From positions 1 through 64,000 of the forward strand of contig CAYTTY010000008.1 of NCBI GenBank assembly GCA_964440935.1: 64,000 bases of DNA, read 5' to 3'. The notes below the pieces were generated by a model that saw only the letters and a program-made list of their open reading frames with translations, was not told where the DNA came from and made no database searches. A program made the position numbers and the translations under genes. Below, one piece after another: positions 34,602 to 43,105 of the stretch. Numbering within the stretch: position 1 is the first letter of the stretch; each line of letters starts with the position of its first letter. This DNA is from WJJR01 sp964440935 (GTDB taxonomy: Bacteria > Zixibacteria > MSB-5A5 > WJJR01).

Positions 34602-35599
34602 CGCTCCGTACAACGACGAAGTCGCTCTGTTCCGTGGTTGTGATCGGAATCCTGCTGGGATTCGCTGCCTCGGTGCAGGCGGGTGAGGACGGCGGGTATG
34701 CCGGTGCGCCGATACAGATCAGTGTCGGCGGACGTGCGGTTGGATTGGGCGGCGCGTCTGTGGCGTTGGCCGACGGTCCCACCGCCTTCTGGTACAACCC
34801 GGCCAGTATCGGGAATATCCGCAACGATCAGATCGAGGCCGCCTGGCGGACGATGAGTTTTGATCGCAAGACGGGATACATTGCCTTTGTGCATCCGTTT
34901 ACGCAGGACGAAGCGGCGATGGCCCTGTCGTGGACTTATGCCGGTGTGTCTGACTTGTATGAGTACAATACCGATGGTGTCAAGGGCGGCCAGATCTCCA
35001 ATTTCAATAACGCGGTGACGTTCACCTTCGGGCGGCGCTTTTCACCGGTGTTGACGCTCGGTGCGACCGCCCGGTATGTGCAGCAGAATATCAGCAACGT
35101 CAACGCCTATTCGATCGGGTTCGACCTCGGCGTACATATGCGGTTTTCCCGCGATTGGGATATGGGCGGCATGACGCTGCCGATGTCAAAGTTGCAATTG
35201 GGCATTGCGGTGCAACGATTGGGCCAGAAGTATCCATGGACGACCAGTGACTACTGGGTTAAGGATGGCGAGACCGGGTCGTCGTTCGATGAGCGATTCC
35301 CCGTCATTGTCCGTGTTGGCGCGGCGGCTGATCTCTGGCAGGAACGCGTGATGCTGGCTCTCGACGCCGAGATCAACGAAGAGGAAGATGCACGATTGCA
35401 TGCCGGACTTGAAATCATGCCGGTCAGCCAGTTGGCGGTGCGGGCCGGGATGGATCACAGTGAGCCGGCCTTTGGCGCTGGGTTTGTCCTCCCGCTCGAT
35501 AAGGGCAAAAGGTCACTGCTCGTTCTGGATTACGCATACGACATTCAACCGGGACCGATTGATGGGGAGCATGTCTTCTCTGTTGGGGCACGGTTTTAA
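34598..35599 (+). CDS. PorV/PorQ-family outer-membrane protein (copy 1)
   Basis: A 333-residue beta-barrel protein. The signal peptide ends near VQAG, and the family start ISVGGRAVGLGGASVALADGPTAFWYNPAS follows in substance. The fold belongs to the FadL-like PorV/PorQ group. PorV is the shuttle that binds T9SS cargo at the outer membrane, so with the upstream FlgD-tailed propeller protein this may be a cargo/shuttle pair. It ends in a Phe (VGARF), as barrel proteins recognised by the BAM complex do. The ATG at 34598 overlaps the previous stop (ATGA). Confidence 0.83.
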   Translation: MTLRTTTKSLCSVVVIGILLGFAASVQAGEDGGYAGAPIQISVGGRAVGLGGASVALADGPTAFWYNPASIGNIRNDQIEAAWRTMSFDRKTGYIAFVHPFTQDEAAMALSWTYAGVSDLYEYNTDGVKGGQISNFNNAVTFTFGRRFSPVLTLGATARYVQQNISNVNAYSIGFDLGVHMRFSRDWDMGGMTLPMSKLQLGIAVQRLGQKYPWTTSDYWVKDGETGSSFDERFPVIVRVGAAADLWQERVMLALDAEINEEEDARLHAGLEIMPVSQLAVRAGMDHSEPAFGAGFVLPLDKGKRSLLVLDYAYDIQPGPIDGEHVFSVGARF

Positions 35600-35651
35600 T
35601 CTGTAGAGTGAGCGTGTTTAGCTGCAACAGTTCCCCGCCGAACAAGAGAGT

Positions 35652-36590
35652 ATGATGATACATTCAATGTGGAAACGCTTGAGTTGCTTGGCCCTGTTCG
35701 GCAGTGTCTGTCTGATGTGGCTGGCCATCGCGGTCCCATCGGCCGTGGCGCAAGAGACGGACACCGATCCGGTCGGCTTTCGTTTCCTAATGATCGGCGG
35801 GGGAGCACGGGCCGTCGGCTTGGGCGAGACGATGGTGGCCGACGGTGGGGCCGATCCATTCGTGATGGAATACAATCCCGCCGGACTGGCGGCGCTTGAA
35901 CGGTCGGCCGTGGCATTTGCCCACAACGAATTCTTCCTCGATACACGCGGGGAGTATGTGACCGCTGGTGTTCCGATCGGTCAATGGGCGGTGGGCGGAC
36001 GGATAGCGTATCTGGGAGTCGACGATATCCCTTTGCGCACCGGACCATCGTCGCAGCCGTTGGCCCTGTATGATCAATCATCGGGTGTTTTTCAGGCGGC
36101 GGTGGCGCGCGCCATCACGGACCAGTTAGCATTCGGGTTGTCGGCGGCGTATGTCCTCGAACACATCAACAACGAGACGGCGCAAAGCGGGATTTTTGGG
36201 CTCGGTGTACGTTATGAACGATGGCCTAATTTTGTGGTCGGCGCATCATTGACCAACTTCGGTCCCAAGACGGAGTTTGTCGACGATGAGTTCCGCATGC
36301 CGAACCGTTTCCAATTGGGTGCGGTGTGGACGCAGGAGAAGTACAACCTGCGCGGAGAAATGGTGGCGCCGGATGAAATGGATGTGAAAGCACACGTCGG
36401 CGTGGAAGTCACGCCCGATCCCAAATTTGCGTTGCGGGCAGGCCTGAAACTCGGATACGATACCCAGGTTTTGGCCGGCGGATTCGGCGCCAGCACACCC
36501 GACGGACGATTCCAGGTCGATTACGCGTTTGCCCCCTACTCCGATGATTTCGGCAATACGCATCGCTTTGGTGTGAGTATTCGGCCGTAA
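35652..36590 (+). CDS. PorV/PorQ-family outer-membrane protein (copy 2)
   Basis: A 312-residue paralogue of the preceding gene. The signal peptide ends near AVAQE, then LMIGGGARAVGLGETMVADGG and EYNPAGLAAL match the family N-terminus. Alternating beta strands follow to the end. AAGAGAG precedes two adjacent ATGs (35652 and 35655). Two PorV/PorQ genes side by side suggest distinct cargo. The identical GARAVGLGE theme and the context support an outer-membrane location. The gap to the previous stop is about 50 bp, so co-transcription is likely. Confidence 0.83.
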   Translation: MMIHSMWKRLSCLALFGSVCLMWLAIAVPSAVAQETDTDPVGFRFLMIGGGARAVGLGETMVADGGADPFVMEYNPAGLAALERSAVAFAHNEFFLDTRGEYVTAGVPIGQWAVGGRIAYLGVDDIPLRTGPSSQPLALYDQSSGVFQAAVARAITDQLAFGLSAAYVLEHINNETAQSGIFGLGVRYERWPNFVVGASLTNFGPKTEFVDDEFRMPNRFQLGAVWTQEKYNLRGEMVAPDEMDVKAHVGVEVTPDPKFALRAGLKLGYDTQVLAGGFGASTPDGRFQVDYAFAPYSDDFGNTHRFGVSIRP

Positions 36591-36634
36591 CGATTTACTT
36601 CTCAGATATCCATAAAAAAACAACGAGCGGTTGG

Positions 36635-36771
36635 GTGGCCGCGATCTGGGATCGCGGTTCGCCGAAGGCGAACAGAACGCACCGAGCAACATGGATACAT
36701 CGAACGTGTGCATGTGACGAGATGGTTCTGTTGTCCTGCTGCGCAGGACCGCGATCACAGATCGCGGCCAC
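36635..36771. repeat. Head-to-head hairpin pair (BIME-like)
   Basis: GTGG plus CCGCGATC-tgg-GATCGCGG (36635-36657) faces CCGCGATC-aca-GATCGCGG plus CCAC (36749-36771). A third hairpin, GTCCTG...CAGGAC, is inside (36733-36749). Same design as 11921-12067 with a different stem. It fills the gap between the PorV/PorQ genes and the next operon. Confidence 0.7.
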
Positions 36772-36836
36772 CCGGGTTGTTCAACCTTTCCCGGAATAAT
36801 CATTGACGACGTCACGGCCTCCCGGTTTATAGCGGT

Positions 36837-37730
36837 ATGCGATCTTTGGGGGGCGTCTCAACTGTCGTAATCATAGTCGCGTTGTGCGTTGTACAGGCAT
36901 GCGTGTGTGCACCGGCACTGGCGCAGGAGGATGTTGCGTCGGCTGCCGGCGATGGCCTCTTCGACATGCGACGCATTCCGGAAGTAATCGGGATTGTGTT
37001 GTTCTTTGCGGCATTGGGGATTGCCGCCTATCTCGCGCGGCGCGACTTTCCGATTAACCTGCGATCCTTGCCGCCGTTGAATGCGGTTGATGACGCGGTT
37101 GGGCGCGCGACCGAGCAGGGAACGCCGGTCGTGTACATCACCGGTTGGGGCGGCGACATGGCACGGCCGACGACGATGGCGTCGATGGTGGTCCTCGGAC
37201 AGGTCGCACAGCGGACGGCCGAATACAATTGCCGGTTGATGTTGCCGTCGCATGATCCGCTGGTGGTCTCCGTGGCGCAGGAGACCGTATCGCAGGCGGC
37301 ACGCGCGGTGGGTCATCCTGACTGGTATCGGTCCGATGACATCGCGTTTGTTTCGCAGAGCCAGCTTGGCTATTCGGCGGCGGTCGATGGCATCATGGCG
37401 CGGGAACGACCGGGGGCGGTCTTCCTGTTGGGGACTTTCGAAGGCGAAGCACTGATACTCGCCGAAACCGCGAACCGTACCGGTGCGGTCACCATTGCCG
37501 GGACCGACTCGACCATTCAATTGTCGTTCTTGTTGGTTGCGTGCGACTTCACGCTGATCGGTGAAGAACTCTTCGCGGCATCGGGAATTGTATCGGGTGA
37601 CCGTCGCATTCTCTCGTCGATCATGGGGCAGGATTGGCTGCGCTACCTGATCATAGCGTTGATCGTTGTCGGTGCGGCGCTGGTCGCCTTCAATGTCACC
37701 GATATCGGCACGGTGGTCTCGGGACGGTAA
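36837..37730 (+). CDS. DUF6754-family membrane protein
   Basis: A 297-residue protein. A signal-like helix (about 7-28) is followed by a membrane helix (about 48-65), a central soluble domain (about 70-265) and a C-terminal helix (about 268-288). The soluble part has PVVYITGWGGD, LMLPSHDPLVVSVAQE, AVFLLGTFEGEALILAE and GTDSTIQLSFLLVACD, which I associate with the uncharacterised DUF6754 family. No catalytic motif is evident. It begins a tight five-gene plus-strand operon: the next gene starts 1 bp after its stop. The start at 36837 lacks a clear ribosome site. Function unknown; the context says membrane complex. Confidence 0.75.
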   Translation: MRSLGGVSTVVIIVALCVVQACVCAPALAQEDVASAAGDGLFDMRRIPEVIGIVLFFAALGIAAYLARRDFPINLRSLPPLNAVDDAVGRATEQGTPVVYITGWGGDMARPTTMASMVVLGQVAQRTAEYNCRLMLPSHDPLVVSVAQETVSQAARAVGHPDWYRSDDIAFVSQSQLGYSAAVDGIMARERPGAVFLLGTFEGEALILAETANRTGAVTIAGTDSTIQLSFLLVACDFTLIGEELFAASGIVSGDRRILSSIMGQDWLRYLIIALIVVGAALVAFNVTDIGTVVSGR

Positions 37731-37731
37731 T

Positions 37732-38352
37732 ATGAGAGATCGTCTGGCCGTCATCACCGCAATTGTCGCCGGCGTGTTCATGACCGTGCAGTATTTCCTC
37801 ACGTCGTCCGGCGCGGCGGCGGCGTATCGCACAATCTTGGCGTGGATGCAGATCATCTTCTCGTTCGCACTGCTGGTCGGTGTACTGGGCGTCGTGCGCA
37901 TTCACGGGAAGCGGTTCATTTCTCATTCATCAGAACGCTTTTATGCCGGTGTGTTGCTAGCGGGTGTGGCGTTGATGGTGGTTTTGGGATTCACCGGTGG
38001 CATCGAGCGCGGGTCACCATTTTTGTGGGTGTTCGATAATTGGCAGGCGCCGATGCAGTCGACGGTTTTTTCGCTTCTGGCCTTCTATGTCGCGTCGGCG
38101 GCACACCGGGGCTTTCGCGCACGCTCCGGCGAATCGGCGGTGTTGGTGATAGCGGCGTTAATTGTTCTATTGGGGCGCGTTCCGCTTGGCGAATGGCTGT
38201 CCCCATACATTCCTGATACGGCCGATTGGGTGTTGCATGTTCCTGCGCTGGCGGCGAAGCGTGCGATTCTGATCGGTATTGGCCTGGGAATGATCTCGAC
38301 GTCGATCAAAGTCATTTTGGGCCTCGAACGCACTTACCTGGGAGGACGATAA
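37732..38352 (+). CDS. Polytopic membrane protein of the DUF6754 operon
   Basis: A 206-residue, strongly hydrophobic protein with about six membrane helices, short loops and a basic C-terminus (LERTYLGGR). I do not recognise a family motif. It starts 1 bp after the DUF6754 stop and its own stop is 3 bp before the next gene, so it is co-translated with both. It is probably a membrane-embedded partner of the flanking soluble-domain proteins. Confidence 0.75.
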   Translation: MRDRLAVITAIVAGVFMTVQYFLTSSGAAAAYRTILAWMQIIFSFALLVGVLGVVRIHGKRFISHSSERFYAGVLLAGVALMVVLGFTGGIERGSPFLWVFDNWQAPMQSTVFSLLAFYVASAAHRGFRARSGESAVLVIAALIVLLGRVPLGEWLSPYIPDTADWVLHVPALAAKRAILIGIGLGMISTSIKVILGLERTYLGGR

Positions 38353-38355
38353 CGC

Positions 38356-39171
38356 ATGCGTGACTCCCGCCGCTGGGTGTTCGGGCTGATCGGTGTCGGT
38401 GTGACGGTCGCATTGGTGGTACGCTTAGGGATGCCGTTGCGCATCACCGATGACACACGCACGGTGTACGAATTGATTGAATCGCTCGATTCGACCCATG
38501 TCGTGATGATTTCATTCGACCACGAAGCGTCAAGTTTACCCGAAGTGCGACCATTGGCGCAAGCCGTGGTCGACCATTGTTTTCGTCGTGAGATACCAGT
38601 GGTCGGGTTGGCGTTGTTCTCTGAGGGGACGGCGGCAGGATATTCATTGCTGGTTGAACGGTCGCGTGAGTTTGATCGCGAATATGGCACTGACTGGGTG
38701 TATCTCGGATTTCGCCCGCAGTATGCGTCGGCAATTCTGGGTATGGGCGAAGACATCGGCGACGTATTTGAATCCGACTACGAGGGACATGCACTCGAAT
38801 CACTCCCTCTGAGTGAACGGGTACTGAATTACGAGAATATCGACTTGGTCATTTCGGTGGCCGATGGGTCGATGCCGACCTACTGGGTGGAATATGCCCG
38901 CTCACGTTATGAGCAACGGGTCGTTGGTGCGCTCACCGCTGTCATGGTCACATCGTTTTTGCCGTATCTCGAATCCGGCCAGCTTGACGGTATCCTCGCT
39001 GGGCTTAAAGCCGCCGCGGAATATGAGTATCTGCTCGGTGCTCCGGGTGGCGGGACACGGGGAATGGATGCGCAGTCGGTGGCGCACGGGATTATTGCCA
39101 TGTTGATCATTGTCGGCAACGTGCAGTTGTGGCTGCGGCGGCGGAAGACGGACGGAAGCGATCAGTCATGA
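38356..39171 (+). CDS. Membrane-anchored protein with a large central domain (DUF6754 operon)
   Basis: A 271-residue protein with an N-terminal helix (about 8-24), a soluble central region (about 30-235) and a C-terminal helix (about 240-262). The centre alternates strands and helices (STHVVMISFDHE, IPVVGLALFSEGT, NIDLVISVADG), which suggests a Rossmann-like or periplasmic-binding-like fold, similar in plan to the DUF6754 protein. No enzyme signature is visible. Its stop overlaps the next ATG by 4 bp. Confidence 0.72.
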   Translation: MRDSRRWVFGLIGVGVTVALVVRLGMPLRITDDTRTVYELIESLDSTHVVMISFDHEASSLPEVRPLAQAVVDHCFRREIPVVGLALFSEGTAAGYSLLVERSREFDREYGTDWVYLGFRPQYASAILGMGEDIGDVFESDYEGHALESLPLSERVLNYENIDLVISVADGSMPTYWVEYARSRYEQRVVGALTAVMVTSFLPYLESGQLDGILAGLKAAAEYEYLLGAPGGGTRGMDAQSVAHGIIAMLIIVGNVQLWLRRRKTDGSDQS

Positions 39172-39764
39172 CCATCGAAACAACGATAACGGCCCTCCTC
39201 ACACTGGCGATCTACTCGTTTCTGGTCGGCGATAATCCGATTTACAAGTTCGCCGAGCACTTGCTGGTCGGATTGTCGGTGGGGTACACGTTGGTGGTCA
39301 CGTTGAAATCGGTGATCTGGCCGCAGACAATCGAACCGATGTTCCGTGGCGATCTGATCAGCGTGATACCGTTGCTTTTGGGCGTGTTGATCTTTCTGCG
39401 TGTGAGCAAGCAGTTGGCGCCCTGGTCGCGGATACCGTTGGCACTGGTGGTTGGCGGCGGTGCCGGTGTGGCCATTCCAGCGATGCTCGATGCGCGTATC
39501 CTCGCGCAGATGGGTGCGACCATCTCGGGCGCGACAACGTGGAACGGGTGGGTCATTGTCATCGGTGTCAGCGCGACACTGACGTACTTCGTGTTCACAC
39601 GCAAATCCACCGGTGCTTTAGGATTCGCGTCGCGCGCCGGGCGGTACTTCATGATGATCTTCTTCGGTGCGACGTTTGCCTACACCGTGATGTCGCGGGT
39701 GGCGCTTCTCATTGGTCGCTTGGAATTTCTCCTCGGTGACTGGCTGGGGCTGATCGGTTCCTGA
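39168..39764 (+). CDS. Polytopic membrane protein, last large gene of the DUF6754 operon
   Basis: A 198-residue protein with about six membrane helices. A charged loop near the start (DNPIYKFAEHLLVG) and conserved-looking short motifs (GGGAGVAIPAM, TRKSTGALGFASRAGRYF) stand out. The ATG at 39168 overlaps the previous stop (ATGA). With the gene at 37732 it supplies a second multi-helix subunit. Together the operon alternates soluble-domain and polytopic proteins, as expected for a membrane complex. Confidence 0.75.
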   Translation: MTIETTITALLTLAIYSFLVGDNPIYKFAEHLLVGLSVGYTLVVTLKSVIWPQTIEPMFRGDLISVIPLLLGVLIFLRVSKQLAPWSRIPLALVVGGGAGVAIPAMLDARILAQMGATISGATTWNGWVIVIGVSATLTYFVFTRKSTGALGFASRAGRYFMMIFFGATFAYTVMSRVALLIGRLEFLLGDWLGLIGS

Positions 39765-39779
39765 CCGAGAGGTGCTCGC

Positions 39780-39914
39780 ATGATCTGCCGCAAGTGCCGA
39801 ATCAAGATGATCGAGCAGAAGCGCACGTTTCATAAGCAGCGGAAGTGGATTTGCCCCAAGTGCGGGGCGGTACGATTTCAGCAGGATCGGCGCCAGCCGC
39901 GGCCGCCGGAGTAA
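39780..39914 (+). CDS. 44-residue zinc-ribbon protein
   Basis: A very small gene of 44 codons: MICRKCRIKMIEQKR, then a basic stretch, then WICPKCGAVRF and a basic, proline-rich tail. Two CxxC pairs (Cys 3/6 and 25/28) form a minimal zinc ribbon, and the excess of Lys/Arg suggests nucleic-acid or anionic-surface binding. AGAGGTG lies 6 nt upstream of the ATG. It begins 15 bp after the last membrane gene, so it belongs to that operon. Confidence 0.72.
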   Translation: MICRKCRIKMIEQKRTFHKQRKWICPKCGAVRFQQDRRQPRPPE

Positions 39915-40120
39915 GGGGGAGTATCAGGTTGGTTCTACTTGCCCTCAAGAGAAGGCCTAAAGTCATCCCTCGCTGCGCTCGGAACGACAACTGCTTGCGA
40001 TTGAGCGTATTGTACTTTTGTTCCTTCCCCTGAAAACTCACCACCTCCCTGCCGATCTAGGATAAGGGGAGACCTTGTTGGCACGGGCCAGTCGGTTCTG
40101 AGAGAATTGAGACTTTTTTC

Positions 40121-40148
40121 TTGCGGGGACCGATTTGGATCGTATAGT
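40121..40148 (+). promoter_or_regulatory. Possible promoter before the D,D-carboxypeptidase gene
   Basis: TTGCGG (40121-40126), a 16-bp spacer and TATAGT (40143-40148) lie about 60 bp upstream of the ATG at 40209. The -10 box is good and the -35 weak. Confidence 0.35.
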
Positions 40149-40208
40149 GGGCAACGGCGAAAGCTGCCAATAGGGGGGCATGCTGTCCACCGCAATGACC
40201 TGTATCGC

Positions 40209-41165
40209 ATGACGTTGAAGCGCTCGATATTGTTGCTGGCCACCGGCTTAATCGGGGTTGCCCTGGTCTTTGGGGTGCCCGAGAAGTTGCATGTGCCCGA
40301 TGCCGGTGCGACCGGATTGGCGGCGATTCCCGCCTCGGCAACCCAGGCTTCCCTGGTCCCTCAGTGGACCGAGCGCACGACGCCGCCCGAACCGGGGATT
40401 CCCAAACGGCCCCGGCTGCGTTGTGGATCTTCGCTGATCATCGACAACCTCACCGGTGAAATTCTCTATTCGCGTGAGGTCGATAAGGTCCGCCCAATCG
40501 CATCGCTCACCAAACTTCTGACCGCGCTGGTCTTCCTCGAATCGGGAACCGACATGATGAGCACCGCGACGGTCACGCGGGAAGACGCCTATCGTTCCAG
40601 CCGTTCCCATTTGCGTGTGGGGTATGAACTGCGACTGCGTGATTTCCTGGCCGCGGCACTGGTCAGCTCCGATAACCGCGCGGCGCGGGTCTTGTCCCGG
40701 TCGGCGGGGATGCCGCGATTGGAATTTATCAATCGGATGAACGAAAAGGCGAAGGAGCTTGGGTTGGATTCGACCTTCGTCGTCGAGCCGACCGGCCTTG
40801 CCAATCTCAACGAGTCGACTGCACGCGACTGCGCCGTTCTTCTGCATGTCGCGTTGCAGAATCATCTGATCCAACGGCTGACCACGATGCACGATATCGA
40901 CATCAAGCCGCTGAACAGCCGTCGCACGCTGCACCTGGTAAACACCAACCGGCTCCTGCGTTACGGATATGATTTCATTGGAGGCAAGACCGGGTATATC
41001 AGCGAGGCGGGGTGGTGCATTGCCGCGCGGGGATTCTCCGACGACGGCCACGATGTCACCGCAATTATCCTCGGTTCACCGACCAACAGCCTCCGATTCC
41101 GTTCACTGCGCAACGCGCTGTTGTGGGCGTACCGGTTCCCGTCGCGCCCGGCCGCCCGATCGTAA
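40209..41165 (+). CDS. D-alanyl-D-alanine carboxypeptidase (PBP5/6-type, S11)
   Basis: A 318-residue periplasmic enzyme that trims the terminal D-Ala of peptidoglycan stem peptides. A signal/anchor helix lies at about 5-23. The three penicillin-binding motifs are present: SLTK (catalytic Ser and Lys), SSDN (SxN) and KTG in GGKTGYI. The C-terminal PBP5 domain and amphipathic anchor of E. coli DacA are absent, so it resembles the short DacB/DacF-like forms. The ATG at 40209 lacks a clear ribosome site but is the only start that gives the signal sequence. A coiled-coil protein gene follows after 5 bp. Confidence 0.9.
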   Translation: MTLKRSILLLATGLIGVALVFGVPEKLHVPDAGATGLAAIPASATQASLVPQWTERTTPPEPGIPKRPRLRCGSSLIIDNLTGEILYSREVDKVRPIASLTKLLTALVFLESGTDMMSTATVTREDAYRSSRSHLRVGYELRLRDFLAAALVSSDNRAARVLSRSAGMPRLEFINRMNEKAKELGLDSTFVVEPTGLANLNESTARDCAVLLHVALQNHLIQRLTTMHDIDIKPLNSRRTLHLVNTNRLLRYGYDFIGGKTGYISEAGWCIAARGFSDDGHDVTAIILGSPTNSLRFRSLRNALLWAYRFPSRPAARS

Positions 41166-41170
41166 GTGTC

Positions 41171-41467
41171 ATGGGCAAAGACACCAAATCCGACGAGTCC
41201 CATCCCGACCTCGAACGGGTCGAGCAACTGGCCGAGTTGTTTGATGAAGACCACCTCGAATTCGAAGAGGCCCTCTTAGACATCAAGCAGCGTCTGGAAT
41301 CGCTGAGCACGACCGTGAAGCGTCTATCCCGTCGTATTGATGATCTCGTCGCGGAGATCGACGATTCCCGTCAGGTGCAGACTGGCATGGATGCGAAGAT
41401 CGATCAGTTGCGCGTTTCAGTGGCAGAGTTGATGCACAGGCTGTCATCCGAATCAACCTCTCAGTAG
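41171..41467 (+). CDS. Small coiled-coil protein
   Basis: A 98-residue charged protein. An acidic N-terminal third is followed by a long heptad region (LDIKQRLESLSTTVKRLSRRIDDLVAEIDD, continuing to LRVSVAELMHRL). No signal peptide, so it is cytoplasmic. The start lies 5 bp after the carboxypeptidase stop, suggesting coupling, although no ribosome site is clear. Function unknown; probably a small oligomerising scaffold. Confidence 0.65.
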   Translation: MGKDTKSDESHPDLERVEQLAELFDEDHLEFEEALLDIKQRLESLSTTVKRLSRRIDDLVAEIDDSRQVQTGMDAKIDQLRVSVAELMHRLSSESTSQ

Positions 41468-41572
41468 TATCACCCACAAAACCCATTGCCCGCCTTGACG
41501 CTCGTGGGCATACTGCGAATGTGAGGTGGGTGATCGAGCTGATGATCACCGCTGCGCGTGAGGTGCTTCGTG

Positions 41573-43078
41573 ATGGGAATGTCATTTTTGCTCAAGCGGC
41601 TCGTCTTCGTGGCCACGGTCATTGCCGTGGTGGCGGTGGGGGTGCACTACTTCACCGGCGATAACCGCGAGGAGGGTGGAGTTGGGCTGACACAGGCCGT
41701 GGCGGAATCGACGGAGACCGCGACACCGCGCGTAACCCATCCCCTCGGGATCGCCCCCGGCTCGGGCGGCTTCGCCGATATCGCCGAAGCGGTGACACCG
41801 GCGGTGGTGAATGTTTTCTCCGAGCGCATTGTGATCTCGCGCAGCCGCCGCAGCTTCCCCTTCGGGTCCGATCCGTTTTTCGATTTCTTTGGTCGACGGT
41901 TCCACTCAGTGCCGCGCGAGCGGCGGGAAACCTCTTTGGGATCGGGGGTCATTGTCAATCCGGCGGGCATTGTACTGACCAATAATCATGTGATCGAAGG
42001 CGCGCAGGAGATCAGCATCGCGCTGGCCGATGGGCGCGAGTTCGAAGCCAAACTCCTCGGCAGCGATCCGGCGACCGATGTGGCGGTCCTGGAAATCCAG
42101 AGTGATGATTTGAATAGCGATCTGCCCGCGGTGCAACTTGGTGATTCCGACGCGGCACGGATCGGCGATCTGGTGCTGGCGATCGGGAATCCGTTCGGGA
42201 TCGGCCAGACCGTTACCATGGGTATCATCTCGGCGACCGGACGTTACGATGTCGGCGTGGTCGACTACGAGAACTTCATCCAAACCGATGCGGCGATTAA
42301 CCCCGGCAATTCGGGCGGTGCGCTGGTCGACCTGAGGGGACGGCTGATTGGCATCAATACCGCGATTTTCTCCCGGTCGGGGGGCTACCAGGGGATCGGC
42401 TTTGCCATCCCCAGCAATATCGCCCGCGACGTGATGGAAAGCATCATCAGCACCGGCGGTGTGGCGCGTGGGTGGCTGGGACTGTCGTTCCAGGATGTAG
42501 ATGCCGCCCTCCAGAAGGCATTCGGTCTCGACGACACGCGCGGGGCGATTGTCAATGGTATCACCACCGACGGGCCGGCCGACCGGGCCGGATTGCGCCA
42601 AGGCGACGTCGTCAACTCGTTCCAGGATCAGCCGATCATCGATGCCAATGATCTTCGGCGGCGGATTGCACTTTCTCCAGTGGGGGCGGAGGTGGACTTG
42701 GGCATTGTCCGGGGCGGGCAAGAGCGCCTTGTCGCCGTCACCGTAGAGGAAACGACCACCGAATTCACCTACATGTCCGAGAACTCGGATGAGTGGGTGA
42801 GCCCGATTGAGGGTGTGGTGGTCGAGGTGGTGGACCGTCAGACCGCCCGGCGGGCGGGATTGCGCGAGGGGAGCGGCGGGGTGGTCATCAAGGACATCCT
42901 CGCTCAGTCACCGGCTTCGTATTCGGGACTCCGTCCGGGCGATATCATCCTCGAAATCAACCGAAAGTCGATCGCCTCGGTCGAGGATTTCAAACAACTC
43001 GTCGGCCAATTCGAAAAGCAGGCCATGATCCTCTTGGTCTCGCGCGGCGGACGCTTATACTATTTGTCGTTGCCCTGA
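41573..43078 (+). CDS. HtrA/DegP-family periplasmic serine protease
   Basis: A 501-residue Do-type protease for envelope protein quality control. An N-terminal membrane or signal helix (about 4-22) precedes a trypsin-like domain with the catalytic His in TNNHVIEG, Asp in DPATDVAVLEI and Ser in NPGNSGGAL. Two PDZ domains follow (about 280-380 and 405-500). GAGGTG is 7 nt upstream of the ATG at 41573, so I prefer it to a GTG at 41558. The lipoprotein gene starts 27 bp downstream on the same strand. Confidence 0.92.
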   Translation: MGMSFLLKRLVFVATVIAVVAVGVHYFTGDNREEGGVGLTQAVAESTETATPRVTHPLGIAPGSGGFADIAEAVTPAVVNVFSERIVISRSRRSFPFGSDPFFDFFGRRFHSVPRERRETSLGSGVIVNPAGIVLTNNHVIEGAQEISIALADGREFEAKLLGSDPATDVAVLEIQSDDLNSDLPAVQLGDSDAARIGDLVLAIGNPFGIGQTVTMGIISATGRYDVGVVDYENFIQTDAAINPGNSGGALVDLRGRLIGINTAIFSRSGGYQGIGFAIPSNIARDVMESIISTGGVARGWLGLSFQDVDAALQKAFGLDDTRGAIVNGITTDGPADRAGLRQGDVVNSFQDQPIIDANDLRRRIALSPVGAEVDLGIVRGGQERLVAVTVEETTTEFTYMSENSDEWVSPIEGVVVEVVDRQTARRAGLREGSGGVVIKDILAQSPASYSGLRPGDIILEINRKSIASVEDFKQLVGQFEKQAMILLVSRGGRLYYLSLP

Positions 43079-43105
43079 TGGGGGCAAAGTCCTTAGGATC
43101 GAACT

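Noticed and set aside
36858..37901. Minus-strand frame (about 345 codons) across the DUF6754 gene
   Set aside because: It is antisense to two tightly spaced membrane-protein genes and has a low-complexity Arg/His composition.
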